Positions 9,669 through 18,787 are shown, counted from the stretch's first letter. The stretch is DNA of 64,000 nucleotides from Actinomyces sp. Marseille-P3109 (GCF_900323545.1 NZ_OOHN01000008.1:1355144-1419143), one strand, 5' to 3'. Numbers and translations are program-made. Notes: generated by a model not told the origin, from the sequence alone.

Positions 9669-9773
9669 GGTGCGGGTTCACGCTCCTGGTTCTTCACTGT
9701 TCCTCACCGGCTCGCCGGAGAGGGGAATCTGCATCAATGGTTCGTCAGGCCTGTCAGGCCCGGGCGTCCCGGT

Positions 9774-10874
9774 TCATCCGAAGATGAGCTGGCGCAGGTA
9801 CTCGGCGTAGAACAGTCCCAGTCCCGCGATGACGCACAGGCCGGCGATGATCCAGAAACGGATCACCACGTTGACCTCGGTCCATCCTCCCAGTTCGAAG
9901 TGGTGATGCAGTGGAGCCATGCGGAAGACGCGTCGGCCAGTCGACTTGAAGGAGACGATCTGGATGATGTCGCTCATGACCTCGGCCAGGAAGAGCCCGC
10001 CCAGGATGACGGCGAGGAACTCGGTACGGGTCAGGATCGACAGCCCCGCGACGGCCCCGCCCAGGGCCAGGGAGCCGGTGTCGCCCATGAAGATCTTGGC
10101 CGGCGAGGCGTTCCACCACAGGAACCCGAAGCAGGCCCCCATGAGGGCGGCGGCGATCATCGCCAGGTCTCGTGGGTCCCTGACCAGGTAGCAGGTGGTG
10201 GGAACCATGGTCTCGTGGCCGTAGTTGCAGGACTGGTTGGTCTGCCACACGCCGATGAGGGTGTAGGCGCCGAACACCATGGCCGAGGCGCCGGCGGCCA
10301 GACCGTCGAGGCCGTCGGTGAGGTTGACGGCGTTGGACCAGGCCGTGATGAGGAAGTTCGCCCACAGGATGAACAGGATGAGCCCGACGACGCTTCCGGC
10401 GAAGGCCAGGTCGATGGCCGAGTCCCGGGCGAAGGAGATCCGGGTGGAGCCGGGGGTGAGTCCGTTGCGGTCGGCGAAGTGCAGGGCCGCCGCCGAGAAG
10501 CCGATACCGATGAGCGCCTGCCCCACGATCTTCTGCCAAGCCCTCAGCCCCAGTGAGCGCTGCTTGGAGATCTTCTCGAAGTCGTCCAGGAAGCCGATGA
10601 GCCCGAGCCCGACGATGAGGAAGAGCAGCAGGACCCCGGAGGCGCGCGGCGTGCGCAGCTGGGTGAGGTTGGCCAGGCTGTAGCCCAGGACGGTGGAGAT
10701 GATGATGACGAGGCCGCCCATGGTGGGCGTGCCGCGCTTGGTGAAGTGGCCCTGGGGGCCGTCCTGGCGGATGAACTGCCCGTACTCCTTGGCGTGGAGG
10801 TAGCGGATGAGCAGCGGGGTTCCCAGCAGGGTGCCCACTAGTCCGACCACGCCGGAGATGAGGATGGCGGTCAT
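9774..10874 (-). CDS. mraY: Phospho-N-acetylmuramoyl-pentapeptide transferase
   Basis: MraY transfers phospho-MurNAc-pentapeptide to undecaprenyl phosphate, making lipid I. The 366-residue polytopic membrane protein has the usual family length. The catalytic Asp pair sits in GFLDDFEK (residues 97-98), followed by NAVNLTDGLDGLAAG, GDTGSLALGG and the C-terminal HHHFE motif (APLHHHFELGG), all conserved in MraY. Its ATG overlaps the murF stop (ATGA). Confidence 0.97.
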   Translation of the reverse strand: MTAILISGVVGLVGTLLGTPLLIRYLHAKEYGQFIRQDGPQGHFTKRGTPTMGGLVIIISTVLGYSLANLTQLRTPRASGVLLLFLIVGLGLIGFLDDFEKISKQRSLGLRAWQKIVGQALIGIGFSAAALHFADRNGLTPGSTRISFARDSAIDLAFAGSVVGLILFILWANFLITAWSNAVNLTDGLDGLAAGASAMVFGAYTLIGVWQTNQSCNYGHETMVPTTCYLVRDPRDLAMIAAALMGACFGFLWWNASPAKIFMGDTGSLALGGAVAGLSILTRTEFLAVILGGLFLAEVMSDIIQIVSFKSTGRRVFRMAPLHHHFELGGWTEVNVVIRFWIIAGLCVIAGLGLFYAEYLRQLIFG

Positions 10875-12376
10875 CGGGGACGAACCTCCTTGAGGTGGTC
10901 GGCTAGGCGCCAGGCGCCTGATCCGTTGGAGCCCTTGACCAGGACGGCGTCGCCGTCGGACAGGAGGGCGTCGATCTGGGAGATGGCGGTCGCGGCATCG
11001 TCGAAGCCGACGACCTCGACCCCTCGCGCCCTGGCTGCATCGAGTGCCTCCTGGGTGGAGCCGATGCCGATGAGCATAGCCGCTCCGGCCTGGGCCACTA
11101 GCTCGCCGGTGCGGGCGTGATCGGCGGCGGAGGACTCCCCCAGCTCGAGCATCTCGGAAACCACGACGACGCGACGTCGGCTCCCGGCCAGAGCCGGCAG
11201 AGCGGCGAGCGCCGCCGTCATGGAGTCGATGTTGGCGTTGTAGGAGTCGTCGATGAGGAGAAGATCACCACTGAGCTCCAGCACGTCCATGCGGTGGGGG
11301 CTCTCGATGCGCACCGAGCCGAGGCGCTCGGCGATGAGCTCGGGGGCCAGGCCAGCGGCCAGGGCCAGGCCGGCGGCGGCCAGGGCGTTGGCCACGTTGT
11401 GAGCGCCGGCCACGGCGAGCCGGACGCGCCGGGGCCTATCCAATCCGGGCAGGTGGAGGTCGAAGGCCGCGCGGGCGGCCTCGTCCAGGACGATGTCCTC
11501 GGCCCACAGGTCGGCCCGATTGCCGTGGGCGGAGAAGGTGAGAACCTGCGCGGGGGCGAGTCCGGCCATGGCGGCGGCGCGGGAGTCGTCGGCGTTGAGG
11601 ATGGCGGTGCCGCCGGGCAGCAGGCCGGCGATGATCTCCGCCTTGGCGGCTGCGACGCCCTCGACGGAGCCGAATCCGCCCAAGTGGGCGTGGCCGATCA
11701 TGAGGACCCCGGCCGCGTCCAGGGGCGCGATGTCGGTGAGGTAGGCGATGTGTCCGGGGCCTGAGGCGCCCATCTCCAGGACGAGGTAGCGGGTGCGCTC
11801 GTCGGCCTCGAGGACGGTCAGCGGCAGGCCGATCTCGTTGTTGAAGCTGGCCCTGGGGGCGACCGTGGGTCCGGAGGCGGCCAGGAGCTGGCGGGTGAGG
11901 TCCTTGGTGGTGGTCTTGCCCACCGAGCCGGTCATCGCGACCACGGTGAGGCGCTGCCCTCGATCCGCGGCGGCCTGGCGCAGGCCGGCCAGGTGGGTGC
12001 GGGCCAGCGCACCCAGGGCGACGACGGTGTCCTCCACGAGGACGAGTCCCATGGGCAGGTCCCCGGTCCTGGACAGTCTGTCCGCCTCGGACTGCGCGGC
12101 CGTTGAGTCAACAGCGTCGGCCTGGCCCGCACCCTCATCGGGGCTCAGTCCGGCCAGGGCGGTGGCGAGGTCGGAGACGATGGCGCCGACGGCACCCAGA
12201 GCGCCCGCGGAGCCCAGGTGGGCGTGGCCGTCGGTGCGTTCGCCGTGGACGGCGACGAACAGGGAGTTCGTGGCGGCCAGGCGGGAGTCGGTCACGACGG
12301 GGCCGGTCACGGTTGCGTCCGGGCCGATGAGTCTGCCGCCGACGGCGACTGCTATCTGACTCAGGCTGAGGTTCAT
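10871..12376 (-). CDS. murF: UDP-MurNAc-tripeptide--D-Ala-D-Ala ligase
   Basis: MurF adds the D-Ala-D-Ala dipeptide, completing UDP-MurNAc-pentapeptide. The 501-residue protein begins MNLSLSQIAVAVGG. It carries VVTDSRLAATNSLFVA (N-terminal substrate domain), the P-loop GSVGKTTTKD at about 150-159, NNEIGLPLTVLEAD, and IDDSYNANIDSMTAAL in the C-terminal domain. An Ala/Ser/Asp-rich insertion occupies roughly residues 77-107. The ATG at 12376 overlaps the murE stop (ATGA); a longer upstream opening lies inside murE and was rejected. Confidence 0.96.
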   Translation of the reverse strand: MNLSLSQIAVAVGGRLIGPDATVTGPVVTDSRLAATNSLFVAVHGERTDGHAHLGSAGALGAVGAIVSDLATALAGLSPDEGAGQADAVDSTAAQSEADRLSRTGDLPMGLVLVEDTVVALGALARTHLAGLRQAAADRGQRLTVVAMTGSVGKTTTKDLTRQLLAASGPTVAPRASFNNEIGLPLTVLEADERTRYLVLEMGASGPGHIAYLTDIAPLDAAGVLMIGHAHLGGFGSVEGVAAAKAEIIAGLLPGGTAILNADDSRAAAMAGLAPAQVLTFSAHGNRADLWAEDIVLDEAARAAFDLHLPGLDRPRRVRLAVAGAHNVANALAAAGLALAAGLAPELIAERLGSVRIESPHRMDVLELSGDLLLIDDSYNANIDSMTAALAALPALAGSRRRVVVVSEMLELGESSAADHARTGELVAQAGAAMLIGIGSTQEALDAARARGVEVVGFDDAATAISQIDALLSDGDAVLVKGSNGSGAWRLADHLKEVRPR

Positions 12377-13959
12377 CCCCGTCCCCATTTCTCCTCGACG
12401 GCCTCGGCCATGACGGGTGCGTCGTTGTAACGGATGAAGTCCCCGGCCGTCTCCAGGAAGGGCTCGTGGCCCTTGCCGGTGACGATGACGGTGTCGTCGG
12501 GGCCGCACAGCTCGACGCCGCGGCGCACGGCGTCGCCGCGCCAGGTGGTGACCTCCTCGACGTTCTCCAGGTCCGGGCGCACGGTGCGCACCCCGTCCAG
12601 GATGGCGTTGCGGATGAGCTGGGGGGACTCACTGCGGGGGTTCTCGTCGGTGACGACCAGGACATCCGCCAGACGAGCGCACACCTCCCCCAGCATGGGT
12701 CGCTTGCCCTGGTCACGATCGCCGTCGGAGCCGAAGACCACGATGAGGCGGCCCGGGGTGATGGGACGCACGGCCTTGAGGGCCAGCTCCATGGCGTCGG
12801 GGGTGTGGGCGAAGTCGACGATGCACAGGCCGCGTCGGCCGTCGCGCTGGCTGATGCGCTGCATACGGCCCGGGATGTTGTGGGCCCCGGCCAGGGCGGC
12901 AGTGGCCGTGGCGGCGGGCACGCCTGCGCGGATGGCCATCACCAGGGCCAGGGCGGCGTTCTGGACGTTGACGAGTCCGGGCAGGGGGCAGGAGGCCTCG
13001 ATCTGTTCGCCGTCGGGCCCGTGGAGGGTGAAGGTGGTGGCGGAGTCGGTCAGGGAGACGGCGGCGTCGCTGACCCACCAGTCCGCGGGGGCGTCCCCGG
13101 GATAGGCGCGCACGCGGTCGATCTCGATGGGGGCCTCGGCGGCGAGAGCGGCGCCCCACTGGTCGTCGACGCAGACAACGCCGCGGCGGGCGTGCTCGGG
13201 GGTGAACAGCTGTGCCTTGGCCTCCAAGTACCCCTCCATGGTCTTGTGGAAGTCGAGGTGGTCACGCTGGAGGTTGGTGAAGCCGGCGACGTCGAAGACG
13301 ACGCCGTCGAGCCGGTGCAGGACGATGGCGTGGCTGGAGGCCTCCAGGGAGGCGGCGCCGACCCTGTCCTCCACGGCCAGGGCCATCATCCGCTGCAGGA
13401 CGGGGGCCTCGACGGTGGTGCGCGGGGACTCCACGGAGCGCTCCCCCACACGCAGCTCGACGGTCCCGGCCACCATGCAGGAGCCCACGTGGGCCGACAG
13501 GATCGCGTCGAGGAAGTAGGAGGTGGTCGTCTTGCCGTTGGTGCCGGTGACGGCGGTGGTGATGAGGCCGCGTGCGGGGTGGTGGTAGACCTCGGCGCTC
13601 AGGTGGCCGACGACGGCGCGGGGGTCCTCGCAGATGAGGACCGGGGTGCCGGGGGCGGTCTCATGGACGATCCGGGCGCCGTCGGCATCGGTCAGGACGA
13701 CGACGGCACCGGAGGCGACGGCCTCGGCGGCGAAGCGGGCACCGTGGACGGTGAAGCCGGGCAGACCCACGAAGATCTCGCCCGGGGCGGTGTCACCGGA
13801 GTCGACACTGACCCCCAGGATGCTCAGGTCCTTCAGGACGGTGGCGTCGTCAGCTGAGGCGGGAACCAGGGAGAAGCGCTCACACAGAGTGCTGACGGGG
13901 ATGGGACCATTGGAGCCCGGCCGTAGGGCGGCGGCCGACTCGTAGGCGTGGTTGCTCAT
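12373..13959 (-). CDS. murE: UDP-MurNAc-L-Ala-D-Glu--diamino acid ligase
   Basis: MurE adds the diamino acid at position 3 of the stem peptide. The 528-residue protein has DSGDTAPGEIFVGLPG, the P-loop TGTNGKTTTSYF (about 138-149), EASSHAIVLHRLDG, NLQRDHLDFHKTMEGY and the C-terminal FGSDGDRDQGKRP. At residues 438-442 the specificity motif reads D-E-N-P-R. Enzymes that add meso-diaminopimelate generally have DNPR, and lysine adders such as the S. aureus enzyme differ there. Actinomyces walls are reported to contain lysine/ornithine, so substrate choice cannot be settled from this motif. AGGAAC lies just before the ATG. Confidence 0.94.
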   Translation of the reverse strand: MSNHAYESAAALRPGSNGPIPVSTLCERFSLVPASADDATVLKDLSILGVSVDSGDTAPGEIFVGLPGFTVHGARFAAEAVASGAVVVLTDADGARIVHETAPGTPVLICEDPRAVVGHLSAEVYHHPARGLITTAVTGTNGKTTTSYFLDAILSAHVGSCMVAGTVELRVGERSVESPRTTVEAPVLQRMMALAVEDRVGAASLEASSHAIVLHRLDGVVFDVAGFTNLQRDHLDFHKTMEGYLEAKAQLFTPEHARRGVVCVDDQWGAALAAEAPIEIDRVRAYPGDAPADWWVSDAAVSLTDSATTFTLHGPDGEQIEASCPLPGLVNVQNAALALVMAIRAGVPAATATAALAGAHNIPGRMQRISQRDGRRGLCIVDFAHTPDAMELALKAVRPITPGRLIVVFGSDGDRDQGKRPMLGEVCARLADVLVVTDENPRSESPQLIRNAILDGVRTVRPDLENVEEVTTWRGDAVRRGVELCGPDDTVIVTGKGHEPFLETAGDFIRYNDAPVMAEAVEEKWGRG

Positions 13960-14066
13960 AGTTCCTCAATCTATCGCGACCTTCGACTGTCGATCTTCCA
14001 CAAGAACCCCTACGGGTCACTTCGCCGGGGTGCTGGTGGTCACGATCGTCTATCTCATGGGGGACC

Positions 14067-15866
14067 TCACTGGCTCGCGTCCCGCTCCCCACCGGCTCCG
14101 TTGCGCGCGGCCTGGGCGGCCACGACGTTCGGGTCCGGGGCGATGTTGAGCGCCTGCATGGCGGCCAGCGCCACCTCCCGGAAGACGGGGGCGGCGACGG
14201 TGCCTCCGAAGATGCCCTCGGGCCGGTGGACGATGACGGCGATGGCCAGGACCGGGTCGCGTGCCGGCAGGAAGCCGACGAAGGAGGCCACGGTGGAGTC
14301 GTCGGTGAGGATCTCGGTGGTTCCGGTCTTGCCTGCCACCAGATAGCCGTTGATGGAGGCGGACTCGGCGGTGCCGCCCTCCTGGGTGACGCCCACGAGC
14401 ATCTCGGTGAGGGTCTTGGCGGTGGACTCGGAGATCACCCGCACCCCCTCGGGGCGGGTCTGGGGGGTCTCCTTGCCGTCGGCGTCGATCCAGGCGTCGA
14501 TGATGCGCGGGGCCACGCGCACGCCCTTGTTGGCGACGGTGGCCAGCACCTGGAGGGACTGGAGGGTGGTTCCGGCCACGCCCTGACCGAACATCGTGGT
14601 GTAGCGGGTGCGGTCGTCCCAGGAGCTGGGCGGGTAGATGATCCCGTCGGACTCGGCGGGCATCTCGATGCCCGTGGCCTGACCCCAGCCGAAGCGCTTC
14701 ATGTAGTCGTAGCGGACGTCGTCGGAGACCTTCTCCCCGATCTGGACGGTGCCGACGTTGGAGGACTCGGCCAGGACCCCGGCGGTGTTCAGCGTCTGGG
14801 TGTCGTGCTCGTGGGCGTCCTTGAAGGTCTGTCCGCTGGCCGAGGTCCAGGTGTAGGGGATGGTCCACGTGTCCTCGGGCTTGACCGCACCCTCCTCCAG
14901 GGCGGTGGCGAAGGTGACGACCTTGCCGACGCTTCCGGGCTCGAAGATGGCCTGGACGCTGCGGGCGGTGCGGTTCTCCTCCGAGGTCGCCGACGGGTTG
15001 GAGGGGTCGACGGAGTTGGAGTCGGCCAGGACGACGACCTTGCCCGTGCTCGGCTCCATGGCCATGACGATGCCCCAGTCGGCGTGCTGGGCGGCGACCG
15101 TGCGGTCGATGGTCTCCTGAGCGATGGACTGCAGGTCCGGGTTGAGGGTGGTGCGCACCGTGGCGCCCCGCCTGGCGGGCTTGTCCTCCTGCTCGCCGGT
15201 GGGGATGATGACGCCGCTGCGTCCGATCTCCTCGCTGCCCCTGCCGTCGACGCCGGCGAGGACCTTGTTCTGGGTGAGCTCCAGCCCTGCGGCCCCGATG
15301 AGCTCGCGGTTGTGCTCGCCCTCATGGGTGAAGCCCAGGACGTTGCCGGCCACGGTCCCGGCCGGGTAGGTGCGTCGGGTGCGCTGGTCGGGCTCGACCC
15401 CGGGGATGTCCAGGGCCTTGATCTTGCGCCAGGTGTCGGGGGCGACCTCCTGAGCGATGACCTCGTAGGTCCGCTCGCCCACGAGCTTGGCCCCGAGCTC
15501 GAGGGGATCGACGTCGAGGATCGGGGCGAGCTGAGCGGCGACCGCCGCCGCCCCGTAGCCGACGACGACCTTCTCGTTGACTCCGGTGGACTCGTTGGGC
15601 CGCATCTCGGTGTGCTCGTACTGGGCGATGACGGGCTGGTTGACGCCGACGTCGTAGCTGACCGCCGACGAGGCCAGGACCGTGCCGTCTCTTCCGGTGA
15701 TGTCTCCCCGGGGGGCCCGGTTGACCCAGGAGACCGTGCGCTCGGCCTTGGCCTTGGCGGCCAGCTCCGGCCCTTCGACCGCCTGGACGTAGACGGTGCG
15801 TCCGGCCAGGGCCGTGAACATCAGCAGCCCTCCGGCCCGGAGCATCTGACGACGCGAGGGGTTCAC
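14067..15866 (-). CDS. ftsI: Septal peptidoglycan transpeptidase FtsI (PBP3)
   Basis: FtsI is the class B penicillin-binding protein that cross-links septal wall. The 599-residue protein has an N-terminal anchor (MLRAGGLLMFTALAGRTVYV), a dimerisation/pedestal domain, and the transpeptidase domain. The active-site serine is in EPGSVGK (S312, K315), SxN is S368-S-N370, and KTG is at 513-515 (AGKTGTTE). The SxxK box reads SVGK where STFK is more usual. The GTG start at 15866 lies 6 bases after the ftsL stop. The murE-ftsI gap (107 bp) holds nothing recognisable. Confidence 0.95.
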   Translation of the reverse strand: MNPSRRQMLRAGGLLMFTALAGRTVYVQAVEGPELAAKAKAERTVSWVNRAPRGDITGRDGTVLASSAVSYDVGVNQPVIAQYEHTEMRPNESTGVNEKVVVGYGAAAVAAQLAPILDVDPLELGAKLVGERTYEVIAQEVAPDTWRKIKALDIPGVEPDQRTRRTYPAGTVAGNVLGFTHEGEHNRELIGAAGLELTQNKVLAGVDGRGSEEIGRSGVIIPTGEQEDKPARRGATVRTTLNPDLQSIAQETIDRTVAAQHADWGIVMAMEPSTGKVVVLADSNSVDPSNPSATSEENRTARSVQAIFEPGSVGKVVTFATALEEGAVKPEDTWTIPYTWTSASGQTFKDAHEHDTQTLNTAGVLAESSNVGTVQIGEKVSDDVRYDYMKRFGWGQATGIEMPAESDGIIYPPSSWDDRTRYTTMFGQGVAGTTLQSLQVLATVANKGVRVAPRIIDAWIDADGKETPQTRPEGVRVISESTAKTLTEMLVGVTQEGGTAESASINGYLVAGKTGTTEILTDDSTVASFVGFLPARDPVLAIAVIVHRPEGIFGGTVAAPVFREVALAAMQALNIAPDPNVVAAQAARNGAGGERDASQ

Positions 15867-15872
15867 CAGCGC

Positions 15873-16337
15873 CTACTTCCCAGCCTTGGGGGCCTGGGCG
15901 GGGGTGCCCTCGGTGAGCTGGCCCTTCTCGACGTCGATGACTCCGGGGGCGGCCGCGGGAACCATGCCCAGGTCCTTGGCGCGGACGGCCAGGGCGTCGG
16001 GCGCCGAGGCCTCCTGGACCTGGGTGCGCAGAGTCTCGACGTGGTCCTCGGCGACGTTGAGCTGGACCTGCTTCTCCTTCATCCGGTAGGCGGTATCAGC
16101 CATCTTGGCGTTGAGGAGCATGGAGGCGACGAGAGCGCCGGCCAGCACCATGATGATGAGCGTGAGGAAGGGCAGAGAGGACGACGTCGCCCGGGAGGCG
16201 CCGCTGATGACGCGCAGCTGGGGACGTGAGACGGAACCGGCCTCGGTGCGTCCCTGGGTGCCGGTGGAACCACTTGCCTGGGCGGTGCGCCGCGTCGTGA
16301 TCGGGCGGGTGACTCGAGCAGTGGCGGTGGCGCTCAT
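15873..16337 (-). CDS. ftsL: Cell division protein FtsL-like
   Basis: This 154-residue bitopic protein has a basic N-terminus of about 55 residues. One membrane helix follows at about 56-76 (LPFLTLIIMVLAGALVASML). A periplasmic coiled-coil-like stretch (MKEKQVQLNVAEDHVETLRTQ) and a Pro/Ala-rich tail come next. Size, topology and its place between rsmH and ftsI match FtsL, which links FtsQ/FtsB to FtsW-FtsI. Primary sequence conservation in this family is low, so the call rests mainly on position and architecture. The ATG at 16337 has AAGGAA upstream. Confidence 0.82.
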   Translation of the reverse strand: MSATATARVTRPITTRRTAQASGSTGTQGRTEAGSVSRPQLRVISGASRATSSSLPFLTLIIMVLAGALVASMLLNAKMADTAYRMKEKQVQLNVAEDHVETLRTQVQEASAPDALAVRAKDLGMVPAAAPGVIDVEKGQLTEGTPAQAPKAGK

Positions 16338-16404
16338 CGATGTTCCTTCCCTGTGGTGTCGTTGAACTGATCTGAACTGATGGAGGATGGGTGCTGATGG
16401 AGGA

Positions 16405-17508
16405 CTACGGGTTCTGGCGCGTCCGCCGGTGAGGCGACTGGCTACGTCGTCCGGTATGGGCCGCTTCCGGTGCCGGGGCCTGGTCGGCCGGGCGCAGACG
16501 CACGGCTGCGCGCAGCCGGACCGGGGCGGAGCGGGGGTTGTGGTCGAGCTCGCGGGCATCGGCCTTCTCCGCGCCGCTGGTGAGCAGCTGGAGGTAGGGG
16601 CGGTCCGCCTCGGGCACGACCGGCAGGTCCTGCGGGGCCCGGGAGGTGGCCCCGTGGGCCAGGGCCCGCTTGACGATGCGGTCCTCCAGCGACTGGTAGG
16701 ACTCCACCACGAGGCGTCCTCCGACCCGCAGGCTGTTGAGTGCCCGCGGCACAGTCCGCTCCAGGACGTCGAGCTCGGCGTTGACGGCGACGCGCAGCGC
16801 CTGGAAGGTCCGTTTGGCGGGGTGTCCGCCGCTGCGCCGCGCCGCTGCCGGAACGGCCTGGCGGACGAGCTCGGCCAGCTCCTGCGTGCTGGTGACCGGC
16901 TCACCGGCCTCGCGGCGACGCACGACGGCGGAGGCGATGCGCGAGGCGAAGCGCTCCTCGCCGTAGGTGCGCAGGATGTGGGTGAGCTCGGTGGCGCTGG
17001 AGGTCTCCAGCAGGTCCTGGGCGGTGCGCCCCGAGCCCTGGTCCATGCGCATGTCGAGGGGCGCGGGACGGGCGTAGGAGAAGCCCCGCGAGGCCTCATC
17101 GAGCTGGAGGGAGGAGACTCCCAGGTCCATGAGGATGGCGTCCACCGTCCCCTCGGCGTTGGTGGAGTGCTCGCGGGCCGCCCGGTTCACGGCGTCGTAG
17201 GTGGACTGGACCGCGGTGAAGCGGTCACCGAAGCGCTCCAGGCGCGCCGAGGCCAGCGCGATCGCCTCGGGGTCGCGGTCGATACCCACGACGCGCAGAG
17301 CCGGGAAGCGCTCGAGCGCGGCCTCGGTGTGACCCCCCATGCCCAGGGTGCAGTCGATCATGACCGGCGTCGCTGCGGTTCCCCCACTGATACTCTCAGC
17401 AACGCTCTCCACAGCGGGGGCGAGCAGGTCCAGGCAGCGCTGAAGGAGTACCGGCTCGTGCCTGCCGGCGGCGTCAGCAGCGGCCGACTGCGTCTGGGGA
17501 CTGGCCAT
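16405..17508 (-). CDS. rsmH: 16S rRNA (cytosine(1402)-N4)-methyltransferase
   Basis: RsmH methylates N4 of C1402 in the ribosomal P site. The 367-residue protein has PVMIDCTLGMGGHTEA (SAM-binding motif I), VVGIDRDPEAIALA, the family-specific ILMDLGVSSLQLDEASRGFS, LDMRMD and GERFASRIA. HPAKRTFQALRVAVNAEL and VVESYQSLEDRIVK follow in the second half. The ATG at 17508 was chosen for GGAGG 6-8 nt upstream; an in-frame start 20 codons earlier lacks a ribosome site. The last 30 residues are a basic low-complexity tail. Confidence 0.96.
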   Translation of the reverse strand: MASPQTQSAAADAAGRHEPVLLQRCLDLLAPAVESVAESISGGTAATPVMIDCTLGMGGHTEAALERFPALRVVGIDRDPEAIALASARLERFGDRFTAVQSTYDAVNRAAREHSTNAEGTVDAILMDLGVSSLQLDEASRGFSYARPAPLDMRMDQGSGRTAQDLLETSSATELTHILRTYGEERFASRIASAVVRRREAGEPVTSTQELAELVRQAVPAAARRSGGHPAKRTFQALRVAVNAELDVLERTVPRALNSLRVGGRLVVESYQSLEDRIVKRALAHGATSRAPQDLPVVPEADRPYLQLLTSGAEKADARELDHNPRSAPVRLRAAVRLRPADQAPAPEAAHTGRRSQSPHRRTRQNP

Positions 17509-17829
17509 GCGGCGTCCTCCTTCCTGGAGCCTGCCCGGCACTGCGTCCTGGGCCTGTCTGGTTGACATGTCTGGTTCTGGGTGGCTCGAGAGCCTTCGAG
17601 AAGTCGCCGCCCGTGGTCCATGACGGGGCGGACGCTCGTCCTCGACATCGGTACGCGGGCCGGGCGGTGGCCATCTCGCCAGGACTCCTCCCGTGGTTCC
17701 GGCGCCGGGGAAGAGGCGTCGGACGCGGCATCGGGCGGAGACCTCACGAGATGGCTCACCAGCGCCGTGATGGCGCCTACGTGCGGTCCGCGGTATTCAG
17801 TTCTAGTGGGGGTCGGGTGAGAGACCCGC
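17509..17829 (-). other. mraZ-rsmH intergenic region (321 bp)
   Basis: mraZ and rsmH are usually adjacent, but here they are 321 bases apart. No convincing gene was found: the open frames lack start signals and family motifs. Just after the mraZ stop there is a small hairpin (CGGGT-CTCTC-ACCCG on the mRNA, plus-strand positions 17814-17828) without a U-tract. It could attenuate readthrough into rsmH. Nothing else recognisable was seen. Confidence 0.4.
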
Positions 17830-18261
17830 TCAGAAGAAGCCGGGGATGATCTCCTCGGCCGTGTCGGCGAAGACCTGTTCCTGGGCGGTCAGGTAGGTGC
17901 TCCAGGCCTCGGCGTCCCAGATCTCCACCCGGGCCCCGGCCCCGATCACGGCCAGGTCCTTCTTCAGGCCCGCGTAGGCCCTCAGAGGCGCAGGGAGCGT
18001 GATGCGCCCCTGCTTGTCCGGGATCTGGGAGTCCGCCCCCGAGAGCATGACGCGCACGTAGTCGCGCGCCTGCTTCTGGGCGAGGGGGGCCTCGCGCAGC
18101 TGGGCGTACATGCGCTCGAACTCGGCGGCGGTGAAGGCGTACAGGCAGTGCTCCTGACCTCGGGTCAGGACCACTCCGCCCGCAAGCTCCTCACGGAACT
18201 TCGCCGGGAGGATGAGACGGCCCTTCTCGTCCAGCTTGGGTGCATGCGTCCCCAGGAACAT
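17830..18261 (-). CDS. mraZ: Transcriptional regulator MraZ
   Basis: MraZ is a DNA-binding regulator that controls its own dcw operon. The 143-residue protein has two AbrB-like MraZ repeats: [20 protein letters not shown] near the N-terminus and [20 protein letters not shown] in the second half, each with the DxKGR(I/L)xLP motif. ATG 18261 (MFLGTHAP) follows AAGGAGGT and gives the usual family length; a longer in-frame opening upstream has no homology. It is the first gene of the division cluster, with its likely operator just upstream. Confidence 0.95.
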   Translation of the reverse strand: MFLGTHAPKLDEKGRLILPAKFREELAGGVVLTRGQEHCLYAFTAAEFERMYAQLREAPLAQKQARDYVRVMLSGADSQIPDKQGRITLPAPLRAYAGLKKDLAVIGAGARVEIWDAEAWSTYLTAQEQVFADTAEEIIPGFF

Positions 18262-18294
18262 GAGCCACCTCCTTCCCCTCGGCGATCCCGTGCA

Positions 18295-18329
18295 CCCCAC
18301 CCTACTCCACTTCCCTCCCTTTTCTCCCA
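18295..18329 (-). promoter_or_regulatory. MraZ operator (four TGGGN-type boxes at 10-bp spacing)
   Basis: On the mraZ coding strand four boxes occur in exact 10-bp register: TGGGA (18329-18325), GGGAG (18319-18315, degenerate), TGGAG (18309-18305) and TGGGG (18299-18295). Characterised MraZ operators are TGGGN repeats spaced by 5 bp, i.e. 10-bp period, upstream of mraZ. The array ends 34 bp before the mraZ start codon, well placed for autoregulation. Confidence 0.7.
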
Positions 18330-18439
18330 CCCCTCACCTGCGAGCGCATCACAACTGCGCATCAGCAACCCGACCACAGTCCGGCACCAGCACCAGTCTT
18401 CGTTGAAATGACGGGAATTCCCAGCAGCCTCAGGCGTGG

Positions 18440-18465
18440 TGGAGGGGAGTGGAGGACGAGTGGGG
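18440..18465 (+). promoter_or_regulatory. Second TGG(A/G)G array upstream of mraZ
   Basis: TGGAG at 18440, TGGAG at 18450 and TGGGG at 18461 repeat with 10- and 11-bp spacing on the plus strand, pointing away from mraZ. They sit about 180 bp upstream of its start, in the 526-bp mraZ-DUF3040 gap (18262-18787). The rest of that gap shows only GC-rich sequence with GTGG runs and no gene. This may be a distal MraZ site or chance in G-rich sequence. Confidence 0.3.
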
Positions 18466-18787
18466 GGAGGTGTTCACCACGACCTCCTCGGCGTGGTGGA
18501 TCCACAGGAAAAAAGCAGGCTCCACTCGGCCTGCACGCAGGTTGACGGCTCCAGGAGACTCCAGCGGAGATCTGCGGGAAGACCCGCGAAGCCCTTCTGC
18601 GCCCTACCGGGGTGCTGCTCAAGCCCGCACGAACTCAGGTCCTGTCCCGGGCTGGTGAGCGCCGGGGCCAGGACCTGTCGAGAGAGTGGTGGAAGGTGGA
18701 GGTGGAGGGAAGTGGGGATCCGGCTTGACGAGGCCGTCTGCTGGGAAGGGGAGGACGAGGGACAGACGGGCGGGCGGCTGAAGGAGA

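Noticed and set aside
14226..16229. 667-codon open frame opposite ftsI/ftsL
   Set aside because: Gly/Asp/Val-rich antisense translation without domain features.
18362..18622. 86-codon open frame upstream of mraZ
   Set aside because: No start signal or homology; overlaps the operator region.
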